A stretch of DNA of 64,000 nucleotides from Ipomoea triloba (taxonomy: Eukaryota; Streptophyta; Magnoliopsida; Solanales; Convolvulaceae): positions 16,021,300 to 16,085,299 of the forward strand of contig NC_044917.1 in NCBI RefSeq assembly GCF_003576645.1, given 5' to 3'. Below, piece by piece: positions 32,084 through 43,050 of this stretch. Below the pieces are notes generated by a model. The model made no database searches. It had not been told where the DNA came from and saw nothing but the letters and a program-made list of their open reading frames with translations. Positions within the stretch are counted from its first letter, which is position 1; each line of letters opens with the position of its first letter. The position numbers were made by a program, and so were the translations under genes.

Positions 32084-33585
32084 ATGATAATGTGTCTTGT
32101 GATCAGTAGTGCCCTCTTCAACAACTCACCAATCAGAAATCCAAAGCCAAGGATTTTGGTGAGAAAATGACAAAGATAACGAATTATAAACCAAAATGCC
32201 AGAAATTAAATCAAAAGTCAGAAAGCTAAGCAAATAAACTACTATTAGAAACCAGAATAACGAATTATAAACCAAAAGGGAAAAAACTAGGAACATGAAT
32301 CAACTACCATTACTCGTTCTGCAGACTAGTTCAACTTGCCAACCAAATTAAGGGTTCTTTTATTTATTTATTTATTTATTTATTTATTTTTTATCTAACT
32401 AATCTGTATGCCATCCATATTCAGTTACGCATCCTAACGGTTCATACGCTTAAGACATTTAATTAAACCGTTAAAACCCATTAAGCCATGAAGAATTTAC
32501 GGAATACCCGGTTTAAAACCAAATAAACAGTCTGATAAGACAACAAAACTATCTACCCATCTATCATTCAGAGCATGGAATTAATAGGCATGATGTTTAC
32601 TCTAAAAATTCCCTCAAATAAGTTCAATTATGTTAAAGTTAGCCACCCATCAACACAACCAAACGAAACGAGAAGTTAAAAGATAAATCTCAACCCGATT
32701 GGCAAAACAAAATACAAAACTTTCATAGTAAATTCATCAAGTCCCTTGAGTAAAGAAAATTAACAATTCATTATAATTGACAATAAATGACAAGTGGAAT
32801 TAGTATTTTGATGTGTAGAACTTGACAACAAAAATGATCTTCACCACCAGCAAAGTATTATAATTAGCATCGCAATTAACATCATACTTAGGCACTAATC
32901 ATGATAATTAGCATAACATAAGTTGTTTGCATTGCAACACAGAACTCAAAATCTACACTATTGCAATTCAAATTAAGAAAAAGAAAGAGAAACCAGGAAC
33001 TTCGCTGCCCAAAATTGCTTCCAATATGCTTAATCTACTGTCGTGGAACAAATTAGCCGCCGAAAGAATTCACTGCATCGCCGCCTAACCTTGTTGCCAC
33101 CGACTGGAATTGCACTGCTAGAAACTAATTTGATACCCACTAGACTTCGTCGTCGACAAGAGGTGCCGAAATTAATTCTCTTGGTCACCGCCTCCGGAAT
33201 TAGTCCGGGGCAAATTGATGACTTCCTCGATTCTTCCTCCTTCAGAATCATCCTCTTTTATACTACTCAAGCTCAACCATAACTCCACGAATTTGGTGGC
33301 TGTAGAAAGCCTGGATCAACGGACGCCATTGAAGCTTCCCTCAGGATCGTTCATCATTGTTGACTAGAAAAAGGGAGAAAACCATCTATGTTTGTTCGCC
33401 GCACAATGCCTTCGACTAATTCTTTATTTAAAAACAAATCACATTTTAAATAAACTAATAAAGCCCAAATAGAATTAGCCTAACCTATTAATCTAACTGC
33501 AGACTACATTATCAATTCATTGATTTATTTATAATTATTGGATAAATATAAAGTTAATACAAATACAATAATTTAATAAGATTAA
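32084..33585. other. unassigned AT-rich spacer
   Basis: No recognised gene or element. A (TTTA)n microsatellite lies at about 32358-32390. Short open frames on both strands near 33030-33280 sit in a locally GC-richer patch (cCGCCGcc-type runs) that could be a remnant exon, but no protein family was recognised. Confidence 0.45.
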
Positions 33586-34846
33586 TGATAAGTGCCAAAG
33601 ACACTCATATTTAAGGGTCTTTAAGGGGTCATTCTATGCTTAAATGTTATCCTTTGTGGTTGGTTTGTGGCCATAATTGCTTAAATGTGCTAATGTGTTG
33701 TAAAGTTCTATTATATCTTGCACTTTAATGGTTTTGAAGATTGTTAAGCTTAAGGAAAGGCATATGGACTTGACCAGGACCGAACCAAGGAAGAATCACT
33801 TGATGTAGCCTGTCAAGGAAGGGTTCACGATCGTGGACCGGTCGTGGATGGAGAACAGAAGGTCCCACGACTCAATCCACGATCGTGGATGGGGAACATG
33901 GCTGGATAAGTGGCATTGTCCACGAGCGCATGGACGGGGCTCAGCGAGATAATTAAAGAATGTGTTTTGGAGGGGAAGCTATTTAAGCTAGAATTAGATA
34001 TTTTTAGAGGGGTTGGGAACTTATAACCGGAGATTGAGATTTAGATTCATTTTACTTTCTCTCTCTAGCTTACACATTGTACTTTTGAAGATCTTCTTGG
34101 AGAAGAGAGCTTGACAATCTTTCTACTCCTTGAATTTCTTTGTAGGTTGGATTCTACTTGCAATCAATTACGTAATCTACTTTCTTGCTTTAATCTTTAA
34201 TTTAATTGCTTTCAATTTGGTGAAATTAGATTCAATGTTGATTTCAACTGCTAGAATGTGTGGCTAGGTTTTCAATTAAGAATTGAATTGTGATTCTAGT
34301 CATGATGCTAGTGTGAATTGTATTTCTAATTAGGTTTATGCATTGCAATGAATTGATGAAATGTTCTTGCTATCTATGATGAATTGCTTGCTTCATTTGA
34401 GAATGACCAACTCTAGGAATTGTTTAAGGCATTGAATCTTAGCAAGGTCTTGCTAGATCCAATGTAGCTCCTAATCATAGGTATTTTATTGCTTTAAGTT
34501 CCAAAAGGCCTAAGTGAGAAATGAGATGAAGACAACATGTTTGATAAAATGTCTCTTAGGTCAATGGTCATCTAAAAAGTACTCCATTCCTAGAGAATGC
34601 ATAGTAGAATAATAGGTGAAAGGTGCTAGTAAAGCCTCACATGAATGTCATTCTTGCAATGTATATAACCTAAGTCCTAGAACACTAGAAGCATTATGTG
34701 CTAGATAACAATTTCATTCCTAAGTTTTTTTCCTATTGAATTCAAATACTTGTTTTGATCCTTAATACTACAACATGTTGAAATCAATCTTGTTCTTAGT
34801 GACCTTGTATATGATGTGTGTGACTCCTTATTCCTTAGTTTAAAAG
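33586..34846 (+). mobile_element. Athila-type LTR, 3'-truncated
   Basis: Starts TGATAAGTGCCAAAG and carries the module CACGATCGTG (33826-33835), the 16-bp palindrome ATCCACGATCGTGGAT (33875-33890) and TATTTAAG (33980-33987). The palindrome cores are CGATCG where the other LTRs have ACGCGT, so this is a distinct subfamily. It is cut at 34847 by a Tekay-like LTR and its end was not found again. Confidence 0.7.
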
Positions 34847-36365
34847 TGTAATACCCCGGATTTAAATCATGCCTTGTACCCCGCTTATTCTCTTTCGTGG
34901 GATTAATTTAATTAATTTGGCGCGAGTTTTCTAGATAAATATATATCTCCTAATCTAGCCTATTTAAATTCTAAGGACGCCCAATTCTCTAATTTAATTT
35001 TGTAAGGGATACCAATTGGAGTCTTTCATCCCTTATAGTAAATTGTACACATTTAATTGGCCCAATTCTTTGATGATTCAAGCCTTATGCTATTTAATTA
35101 ATTCTTGGATAAGGCTTAGCCCATTCCTATTATAAGGGCCCATATTTGAATTAATTACGATAGTATTACATACATTATGTATGTATAGATTTTGGGGGAT
35201 TCATATAAAAGCCTTCTATTAATTAATTGATCTAGTCTCCTTCTTCCCTTACACTATTTTCACACGCCATTTTCATTCCAAAAGCCCTACACAATCATCT
35301 TTTCTTCCTAGCAAGGATTCAAGTCAAGACTTATCTTTTAGGGATTCCTAAGCTTGGGTAAGTGTTAGATCATGGTTAGATTGCATTTTGTTCTTCATTT
35401 CCTTAGTCTTTATAATTTCTTATGGTTTCTTTCGGGTATTCCTTGGGTCAAGATGATCATGGTGATGATGGAAGCTTGATTGGGTGAGCTAGGAGATTGT
35501 GTTTGGAGAAGCTAGCATAGAGGTAACACTCCATGTCTCACTAAATCTACTTTCACTCTCATATATATGTGTTTTGGTGTATTGTGGAATCCTGTGGATT
35601 ATTTCTTGGATATAGCATGTGTTTTGTTGGATTATTGAGCCTATCTTGTGGATCTTTGGATTGTGTTAGCTATTCTTGAACCTTGGTATGTTTGAGTATT
35701 GTTTTGATGGATTCCATGTGTTATTTGGCTTCTGAGATGTGTAATATGATAATATTCTAGGTACTGGAATGAGCTATCGTGTATTCTGTTCTAAGTCTGT
35801 GTTCAGTGCGTTGGTATTGCTCTTGCAATGCATCTCAGCGGTATAATGTCCCGTTGGGGTTTTTCATAAGTGTAGTGGCGGTGGAGTGTGGCGGAAGGGT
35901 GCATGCCGTGGGGTTGTTCCACCCCTTCTTGCAGAGTGGGTTGGCGGGCTGGTGCATTCCGCTAGGTCATTTTCCTTCTTTGTTCTAGTGGTTGTTTTGT
36001 GGTCTAATGAGTCTACTGTTTCATCTTTGATTCCTGGAGTATATTCTAAGTATTTTGTTGAGTATACTACCTTGATTATTAAGTATGGATTCATGGTTAG
36101 TGGTCCTTTATCTTGGAATATTGGTTGCGTATTGTTGGTTGATTCTTTGGCTAATGTTATGAGCATGATGTCCTGTTGATCATGTTCTGAATCTGAGTAC
36201 TGCTTGTATGAGTATCTTTCTTTGGAAATGAACCTGAGTTTGATATGTTGATGTCTTGAACTCTTGTGAGTAATCCTTTGGTTTCCTATGCCTTGTATAC
36301 CCTTTGGAAAGTGGTTATTCGAGCTACAACTCTATGTATATCTATTAGTATGGAAAGGAGTTATT

Positions 36366-36560
36366 TGGGCATTGTATGCCTCTGTGATTGGGCATTATAT
36401 GCCTCTGTGATTGGGCTTATATGCCGCTGTGATTGGGCATTATATGCCTCTGTGATTGGGCTTTGTATGCCTCTGTGATTGGGCTTATATGCCTCTGTGA
36501 TTGGGCATTGTATGCCTCTGTGATTGGGCTTGTATGCCTCTATGATTGGACTTATTTGCC
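36366..36560 (+). repeat. minisatellite inside Tekay LTR
   Basis: About eight copies of a ~24-bp unit around TATGCCTCTGTGATTGGGC. Small open frames on both strands are repeats of this unit and not genes. Confidence 0.9.
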
Positions 36561-36584
36561 TCTGTGGTGTGTGATGCGAATCTG

Positions 36585-37123
36585 GTTGGTCCGATCTTCT
36601 CTTCATACTCGAATTACAAAGAAATTCATAGAACGATTTATTAGGTTGGGTGAATTTGATTTGAAGGTTTAATTTAGGGCTGGATAAGGGCTAATTTTTG
36701 GGTTTTAATAAGTCCTCGGCCACACCGGGTTATAAGGTGATACGTAGGATTTGGGACGACGCCACAAGTGAGGTTTCACACTTGATAAGTCAGGTTTGCC
36801 ATGATCAACTCAATGGCCGAACTCATACCGAGTTCCAGAAAACATTCAGTTTTCTAACTCAAAAATTCATCTCAGATCTATATTTTATTAGGCATGCAAT
36901 GGCCTTAAATAGTCGTTAAAAGCTGATTACAACCACATGAATGAGATAATTATTAAATATAGGATAAACTAATCCTAACCAACAAGCTAAGATAAATATG
37001 AAAATTAATATAATTCTAACAGACTAAATATAAAATAATTTTAAGATAATCTTCCTAATTAATTAATATAACTAATTCTAAAATATTTGAACGGTCAATT
37101 ATATTGATTCCCGTGCCCACAAC
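36585..37123. other. possible insertion in the Tekay LTR
   Basis: This block has no counterpart in the inverted Tekay LTR at 52455-54781, where the minisatellite is followed directly by the sequence that resumes here near 37124. Its right end GGGCACGGG (minus) with terminal TGTTGTG resembles a Copia LTR start. Ends and target-site duplication are unresolved. Confidence 0.3.
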
Positions 37124-37861
37124 AGTATGTTATTTGTGTTTTGGCTTGGAGGTTTTGGTTTGGAGCTTATCCTACGTTTCTTGGATTGTGTCACTCTAAG
37201 GAGTGATGTGATGTTGTTGATTGGTTGGTTTCAGTTGTGTTGTTCAATTGAGCTTGTGCTTTGGTTTAAGTGTCTTATTATGGAACTACGGTATTGTGGA
37301 TTCATCACTTGATATTGAATTCGTTGAAGTGTCCTTGGTTTATGATTCATTCAGCCTATTGTTGTTGAGTCCTCTGGTTTTTAAACAAAGGATAGTTTCG
37401 TTGACATATATTCTATATGCGTGTGTAAAACCTATTTACAAAGCTATGTTATACTATTGTATTTCTCACGAGTGTGAGTGGAGTATTACTTAGCATTTCT
37501 TTGCTAATATTTCTTACTGTTTTCCAGGTATGGAGTAGATTCTGCACGTGAGAGCGCTAGTTGTAGTTCTATTCCTCCATTATGTTCTAGCTTAGTGATT
37601 TTGGTGATGTTTAGACATTTGGGCCTGCGTGCCTTAGACATATGATTGTAATAACATCATTAGATTATGTTTGGTTTTGAGGATTTTGAGGCTTATGTTG
37701 AATTCGCCTTAGCATATAGGTTATGGTTGAACCTGGATGTGGCCTAGCACCCCCTGTTGGTATAGATACACTTCCACATTTATGTTATTAGGTGTTGAGA
37801 TTCCTTAACTTTACTTTAAGTTTATTGCTTATCTCAACTTGAAAGTTAGGGGTGCTACAGT

Positions 37862-37873
37862 TGGTATCAGAGC
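37862..37873 (+). other. primer-binding site, tRNA-Met type
   Basis: TGGTATCAGAGC, complementary to the 3' end of initiator tRNA-Met, two bases after the LTR. It confirms the LTR end and orientation. Confidence 0.88.
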
Positions 37874-38102
37874 CTGCGTTGAAGTCTAAGTAGGGACCCT
37901 AGGACTTGAGAATTTGAGACTCTAGGACTTGATCAGTAGAAATTAAGGTGATTGAGAATCCTAGGATGTGTGAATTTTAGGACTCGTGGTGATGACGCGC
38001 TTTATTTTTTGAATTGTTTCATGCTTTAGTATCTTGTCGCTTCTGAATTGCGCTTGTGCACCTTGCGGGCATGCGTCTTCGCGGTAAGTCCTTAATTGTT
38101 AT
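37874..38102 (+). other. Tekay leader remnant
   Basis: Short untranslated leader with repeated CTAGGACTTGA motifs. It is then replaced by Athila sequence; the rest of the Tekay interior is missing here. Confidence 0.5.
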
Positions 38103-38415
38103 TAAATAAGTACCTCTTGTAGCCGTGAAGGAGATGTGAAGGAAAACCATGAGGAGATCACCTCTTGTGATGTAGGGAGTGAAGTCGAAGACACCGTGCT
38201 TCCTAAGCACGAATCAATTACCCCGAAAAAGAAGGAAAAGGCAAGGAAATGTGTATATTTTTGTTTTGTTTTCTTGTGGTTTTTAGTGTTTTTGTTCGTA
38301 TGTGTTTTTGGGAGACTAACTTGTAGGGTTGGTGGCCGAAAATATGCTAAGTTGGAGCTAAAATTGACCAAAGGCGAAAGGAAAAGTCGGGAATTAGAGG
38401 AAAAACTGGACAACA

Positions 38416-38565
38416 CTGGTCCACGTGTCCCCTACGCGTGGAGGACATGTGGATTAATTCCAATGTTGGTCTACGTGGAGGCTCCACGCGTGGCCTCCAG
38501 GTGGACGAAATCTAGTAGCCCTCCACGCGAGCTCTCCACGCCTGGAGCTCACGTGGAGCGACTAC
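38416..38565 (+). promoter_or_regulatory. palindromic modules upstream of ORF B, diverged
   Basis: Blocks around CCACGTGTCC...CTACGCGTGG, GGCTCCACGCGTGGCC and CTCCACGC...CACGTGGAG repeat at about 50-60 bp spacing in the position of the internal promoter cassette. G-box (CACGTG) and ACGCGT cores are mixed. A TATA-like box is not clear in this copy. Confidence 0.4.
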
Positions 38566-39325
38566 TTAGGCCAAATAAAAAAGAGGTCAGCCGAACCACG
38601 CCCAAGCACCCCAAACTCCATTTTTCTTCATTCTTCCTCCACGCAAGAACATCCCCCACGCAAGGTTTGAACATCTACACCATTATTCTTCATTTTTGTG
38701 CAATAACAATGCTAGAAATCACTCCAAAAAGATAAAAACACCTCCAAATCTTAATGTCCATGGTTATTTTGAAGTTTTTGGGTTGAAAATCTTGAAAGTC
38801 CATTCTACATTGTCTTGATAATTTTGAAGCATTTACTTGTTTATATTGGTTATGAATGCATCATGGAGCATTGTTTCATTGATTATGATTAATTTGATAG
38901 TTTGAATTGCATTGTAGAACCCTAGAGTGAATGGCAAGAAAATGCAAATGGATTTGTTTGATTTCTTGATATTTACATGAAATTGATGATTGAAATTGTG
39001 TAGAAACATGTTCTAGAGCTTGAATATGCAATCAATTTGTTGATGCACACACTTAATTTGAGAATTTCACATTCACTATTCAACTCTAATTTTGGAATTG
39101 GGGAAGAAGAGAGTTTATTACCGAAATGGTCCTCGACTATTGCGAAATTACTAATTTGGTCCTCGACAATTTTTTGTGCACAATTAAGTCCTCGACTTTG
39201 AAAATTTTAACTATTTTGGTCCTCCGTTCATTTAGGCGTTAAATGTCCATTTATTTGGAGGGAAATTCGGAGAGAATACCCATTCCGGCGATATACCATC
39301 TCTGAAGATTCAACGACGGTCCGCT

Positions 39326-39790
39326 TTAATGCGAAAGGCAATCTGTGAGGTTTGGCACCGTCTTTAATGCACACATAGTGATCTTAGCATCAGGAAGCTG
39401 ACCATAGGCTTCTAAAGCTTTACACTCACATGAGTCTAACTTAGCACCTTCCTCAGCACACGATTCAATAGCTGACCATACCAAATGAGTAACATCTGGA
39501 AACCCAAAATCCCCTAAAGACTCACCAGTATTTAGTTTCTTACAATCCCACCACATAACCCAACACATCCAAAGAAGCATCAACAAATCAGTAGGCAATA
39601 GATACCCACTAACTTTATTGTCATCATCATCAGACCCAAACTGTAAGTTTGCATGAAGACCTGCTTCAAAACTCATTATGGCAAACAACCTAAACAAATT
39701 ATTAAAAGAAGTTGAAACAATTGTCATTTCGCAATAATTGGAATACCCTTTCAAGAACTCAACCCAGCCCACTTCTCCATCAAAGAAGAA
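39326..39790 (-). pseudogene. captured gene fragment, possibly plant TLDc-domain protein
   Basis: A minus-strand frame of about 150 codons with segments GWVEFLKGYSNYCEM, YLLPTDLLMLLWMCWVM, FGFPDVTHLVWSAIESC and ALKTVPNLTDCLSH. This codon-like composition is unlike the AT-rich surroundings. The order resembles the C-terminal part of plant TLDc/EF-hand-type proteins as I remember them; this is a tentative identification. Frame is limited by TGA just upstream of the PVFFFDGEV segment and lacks an ATG, as expected of an exon fragment. Confidence 0.4.
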
Positions 39791-39980
39791 AACAGGTCAA
39801 CTATGCAAGAACTCAAGTAACTCCATAAAACTGGGAAATCTTTAGGTACACCATTTCCTTCGTTCCCAGAGTTCTCAATGGTAAAGTTGAATCATTTCTG
39901 TAACTAACGCAAATTACGATCAAATACCGATACAGATTCAAAAGGGGTTCAACCAATTTCACAAAAATATCCAATTTTAT

Positions 39981-40244
39981 TTATAAGGAATGCATATTTT
40001 TTTCCAAGGGGAAACAGGAAATCTTCAAAGTCTGATGTGCCTTAAGCGATTCAATGGGAATGGAGTTCGTTTGAGGATCGGAGAAGACAGAAAAGGCTTT
40101 TTGAAGCATTCGGAGAGCTCTGGTGGACACAACTATGGATTCTGCTCCCCCAATGCTCCGGCGATAGTTGGTCGGTGGATGACCCGGAAAAAAAAAAAAG
40201 AGCAGAAGAGACGTGACAATGGGGCAATCTTCATCGACGGCCAA
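39981..40244 (-). pseudogene. second captured gene fragment in the Pack-MULE
   Basis: A minus-strand frame of up to 87 codons includes ALRMLQKAFSVFSDPQTNS and ends LEKNMHSL. It lies upstream, in gene sense, of the fragment at 39326-39790 and could be a 5' exon of the same parent gene; the A/T12 run at 40189-40200 disrupts it. Identity unknown. Confidence 0.3.
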
Positions 40245-40723
40245 AAATGGATATTCTCAAGTGAAATTCCATCAATGCCCTCCAAATAAACGGAATTTTA
40301 ATGCTTAAATGAACAGAGGACCAAGATGGTTAAAATTTTCAAAGTCGATGACTTAATTGAGCACGAAAAATTGTCGAGGATCAAATTGGTAATTTCGCAA
40401 TAGTCGAGGAACCATTTCGATAATAAACTCGGAAGAAGATGAAGTTGACTTTTGGCTTGACTTTGCTATAATTTACAATTGTGAATGTGTGTGATATTGG
40501 AGCTTAATTGTTATGATTTTGATATTGAGAATTGTTGAAAGAAGAGGGGAAACTATGGCAAAAATTTTGAAAAAATTTTAAGAGTATTTTTCTAAAAAAA
40601 AGGTGAGAAGTTCGGAAATAAAAGGAAAGAAATGAAAGAAAATTGTGAATGAAGAAAAACAATTGAGAGTGTGGACTAACCAATTTGTTTTATGAAATTT
40701 CTTGTTTAAAAGACTTTTGTAGG

Positions 40724-41974
40724 ATGGGGAGAACCAAGGAACGTGCAAAGAAACAAAGTTATGAAGAAGGTGGCACGAGCTGAGCTAGAGTTAGGGTACA
40801 ACCACCGAGGATGCAACCCCTAAAAATTCCACGCATGATAGAGACGAATGCAAGAGGGAATAAAGTTCTTTGTAACTTGACTCCCGCTCAATTAGCTTTG
40901 GTGGATGTATACAAAGGAAAAAACTTAATGGGGGAAGTATCTTGAACCAAGTGTCCTTCGTGAGTTCGGGTGTGAAGATGAGGTGAACTGGTTGCTTGCA
41001 CATGCTCAACGGAGTAAGGTTTTCGATTGGAGAGGGCCGACATATGCCCCGGTGACTTATGAGTTCCTAGCATCTCTAGATATCAAGAAGGAACTCAACA
41101 ATGCAAGGAAGTCAATCTCTTACACACTCTTTGGGAAAAGGTATAACCACTCGGTGCATGAGTTGGCAATAATCCTTGGACTTCACAACCGGGATGAGGT
41201 ACGCATGTCGTACTTTCAAAGATTTAAAGTGGATTTTGATTGTGATAAAGACGCCGCTACCTATTGGGGCAAAATCACAAATGGGAAAAAATACAATTCT
41301 AGCAATTTGAAGGCAAGAAAGATAAAGAACAATCATTTGAAGGCAATCCGACTTACCTTAGCGGTCAACCTCTTGAGAAGGAAAATAAATCTTAACAAAG
41401 CTTATCGCCAAGATCTTTTTTTGCATGTGGAGCATGGAGAATGAGGCGAGTGAATATGTGAGCCCAAGTGAGAAAGTGGCTTGGTGCTCAAAATAATCCG
41501 AACGTGCAATTCGTGTTTATTGGGCCCTTGGTGACGGAGTTATGTCTAGGCCTCGGACTTGACACTGACTTTGCGGGAGAGAAGATTGAAACTGAAATGA
41601 AAGCATTCACTGTGCAAGATTTCTTTGCAATGAATATTAAGTTGGGAAGTGACTATACACCATCACTTGGGAGCGCCGAGAGTGATGACAGTGAGGAAGA
41701 AGATGAGGAAGATCAAGAAGGGAATGCACATCAAGGCCAAGGGGAAGAAGGTACTTCACATGGTGGATAACCCATGATGGATTGGGAGACTACTAGAGCC
41801 TTTCACATGCAATTACATCAAGAGCAAATGGTATTTCTCCAAGCGCATAGCTCGAGGCAAGATGATGCGATTGCAAGGACAAGGGAGGTGGTGGAGCATA
41901 ACGCTAGAATGATCGAAGAGCTCCAAGCCCAACTTGCTAGCCATTTCCACCCACCATCATTTGGAGACAATTGA
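40724..41974 (+). pseudogene. ORF B, Athila ORF-1-like protein, frameshifted
   Basis: ATG 40724 follows an acceptor-like TTTTGTAG|G. The frame breaks within 20 codons and resumes at about 40983-41444 with FDWRGPTYAPVTYEFLASLD and SYTLFGKRYNHSVHELAIILG, the Athila ORF-1 core. It shifts again to 41468-41974, with FIGPLVTELCLGLG, an acidic tract (EEDEEDQEG), a TAA at 41768-41770 and a terminal helix ending HPPSFGDN. At least two frameshifts and one stop make it a clear pseudogene. The shorter N-terminus and acidic C-terminus group it with the copies at 51624 and 61274. Confidence 0.7.
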
Positions 41975-42041
41975 AGAGGCCACCACCTCAAAGCAAGGAA
42001 GTTTGAGAAAGATTTGAAAAGAAAAACAATGTTTTAAGTTG

Positions 42042-42561
42042 AGTTAATTCCAGCAATGGTCCTCCGACTATGTTGATTTTCCAAAATTAGTCCCCGACTT
42101 TCAATTTGGACAATTTAGGTCCCTTGACATTCAAATTTTTTCCAATGTTGGTCCTTTCGTCAAATTTTGTTTAAGTTGATGTCAAATGAAGGGGTAAATC
42201 ACCTATATAGTGTATTATTACTCGTATTTCCCCTGTCCTATACGCTATATATATGAATATGATCTCAGTCGAGAGGTCTCAATCCAAGCCATATAATCTC
42301 AGTCGAAGTCTCTTCGACTGTTCGACTAAGATTATATTCATATATATAGCGTATAGGACAAGAGAAATACGAGTAATAATACATTATACAGGTGAACGGA
42401 CAAATTTACCCCTTCATTTGACATCAACTTAACCAAAATTTGACGAAAGGACCAACATTGGAAAGAATTTGAAAGTCAAGGGACCTAAATTGTCCAAATT
42501 AAAAATCGAGGACTAATTTTGGAAAATCAACATAGTCGGAGGACCATTGCTGGAATTAACT
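42042..42561. mobile_element. foldback Mutator-like MITE
   Basis: The two halves are inverted copies: AGTTAATTCCAGCAATGG at the left matches the inverse at the right, and pairing continues to a centre near 42300. Flanking TTTTAAGTT (about 42032-42040 and 42563-42571) gives a 9-11-bp target-site duplication. It encodes nothing. Confidence 0.8.
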
Positions 42562-42879
42562 ATTTTAAGTTTGATGAGTTGATGATGTCCCACTTAAACA
42601 TTAGGTTCCCTATGCGTGGGGTTCCACCTTTTAATTTCTTTGCGTTTATGCTTTTATTGCTTTTAGACTAATTGCTTTATTTTCATGCACTTTTACTATT
42701 CGCATTTTAATATTGAACTTTTAATGTTTTACATTTGTTGCTTTCTTTAGTTTGTTTTACTTTAGTATATATTTAATGTTTTTTTTTTTTTGCTTGATAT
42801 GATCCTCTCAAGTCAAGTAGTCTTAGTAGGATTTTTAGGACCGCCTTTCAAGAGACCAACTAGTTTGGGCCCTTCGTCC

Positions 42880-43050
42880 ATTTATCCTTTGGGAAAATGA
42901 AAAGCCACGAACAGTCTAATCGTTGTCATTTATGCGCAGCACACGTGACTCCAAGTACAAATCCGAGCACGTGCTCCAAGTACATTTTCTACCCAATAAA
43001 TAGAGCCATACCCCCTTAGAGCATCCTTGGAGTTTTTCTTTGCAGGAACC
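42880..43050 (+). promoter_or_regulatory. tandem G-box promoter-like region
   Basis: CACACGTGACTCCAAGTAC and GCACGTGCTCCAAGTAC, two CACGTG boxes about 30 bp apart each followed by TCCAAGTAC, precede a TATA-like AATAAATAG near 42998 and an acceptor-like TTTCTTTGCAG just before the ATG at 43051. This repeats the palindromes-TATA-leader plan of the Athila cassettes with a different core. Confidence 0.4.

Larger units (their letters stand above)
34847..37859 (+). mobile_element. Tekay/Del-like Ty3-gypsy 5' LTR, about 3 kb
   Basis: Starts TGTAATACCCCGG and ends GGGTGCTACA, followed by GTTGGTATCAGAGC, the tRNA-Met primer site. TGTAA(C/T)ACCCC...GGGTG-TACA termini are typical of Tekay/Del chromoviruses. 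A minisatellite (36366-36560) and a possible foreign block (about 36585-37123) account for part of its length. The inverted relative at 52455-54781 shares the minisatellite theme. Open frames inside are not credible genes. Confidence 0.75.
39111..40430. mobile_element. Pack-MULE-like element with long terminal inverted repeats
   Basis: Terminal inverted repeats of roughly 150 bp start GAGTTTATTACCGAAATGG and end with its inverse, flanked by the 9-bp duplication GGAAGAAGA (39102-39110 and 40431-40439). Long TIRs with a 9-bp TSD are typical of Mutator-like elements. It has no transposase. Between the TIRs lie gene-like minus-strand segments (39326-39790 and 39981-40244), so it looks like a Pack-MULE. 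It sits inside the predicted ORF B leader intron of an Athila remnant. Confidence 0.8.
38103..42790 (+). mobile_element. Athila-type remnant with nested MULE-like insertions
   Basis: Contains a scrap of the gag-protease linker (38103-38240, compare GAGATCACCTCTTGTGA at 38146 with 49741), the post-pol region with palindromes, a leader intron carrying a Pack-MULE, ORF B (40724-41974) and part of the 3' non-coding region with a foldback MULE. LTRs are absent. Match to the copy at 47813-52452 is clear over 38240-38800 and 40460-41970. Confidence 0.7.

Noticed and set aside
32084..33585. Possible host gene 5' exon near 33030-33280
   Set aside because: Only short frames with no recognised protein; GC-richer patch noted, but evidence is too weak to annotate a gene.
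36366..36560. Evenly spaced repeats that might look like a CRISPR array
   Set aside because: Units are adjacent with no unique spacers and the context is a plant LTR; it is a minisatellite. The same applies to 53233-53590 and 6371-8100.
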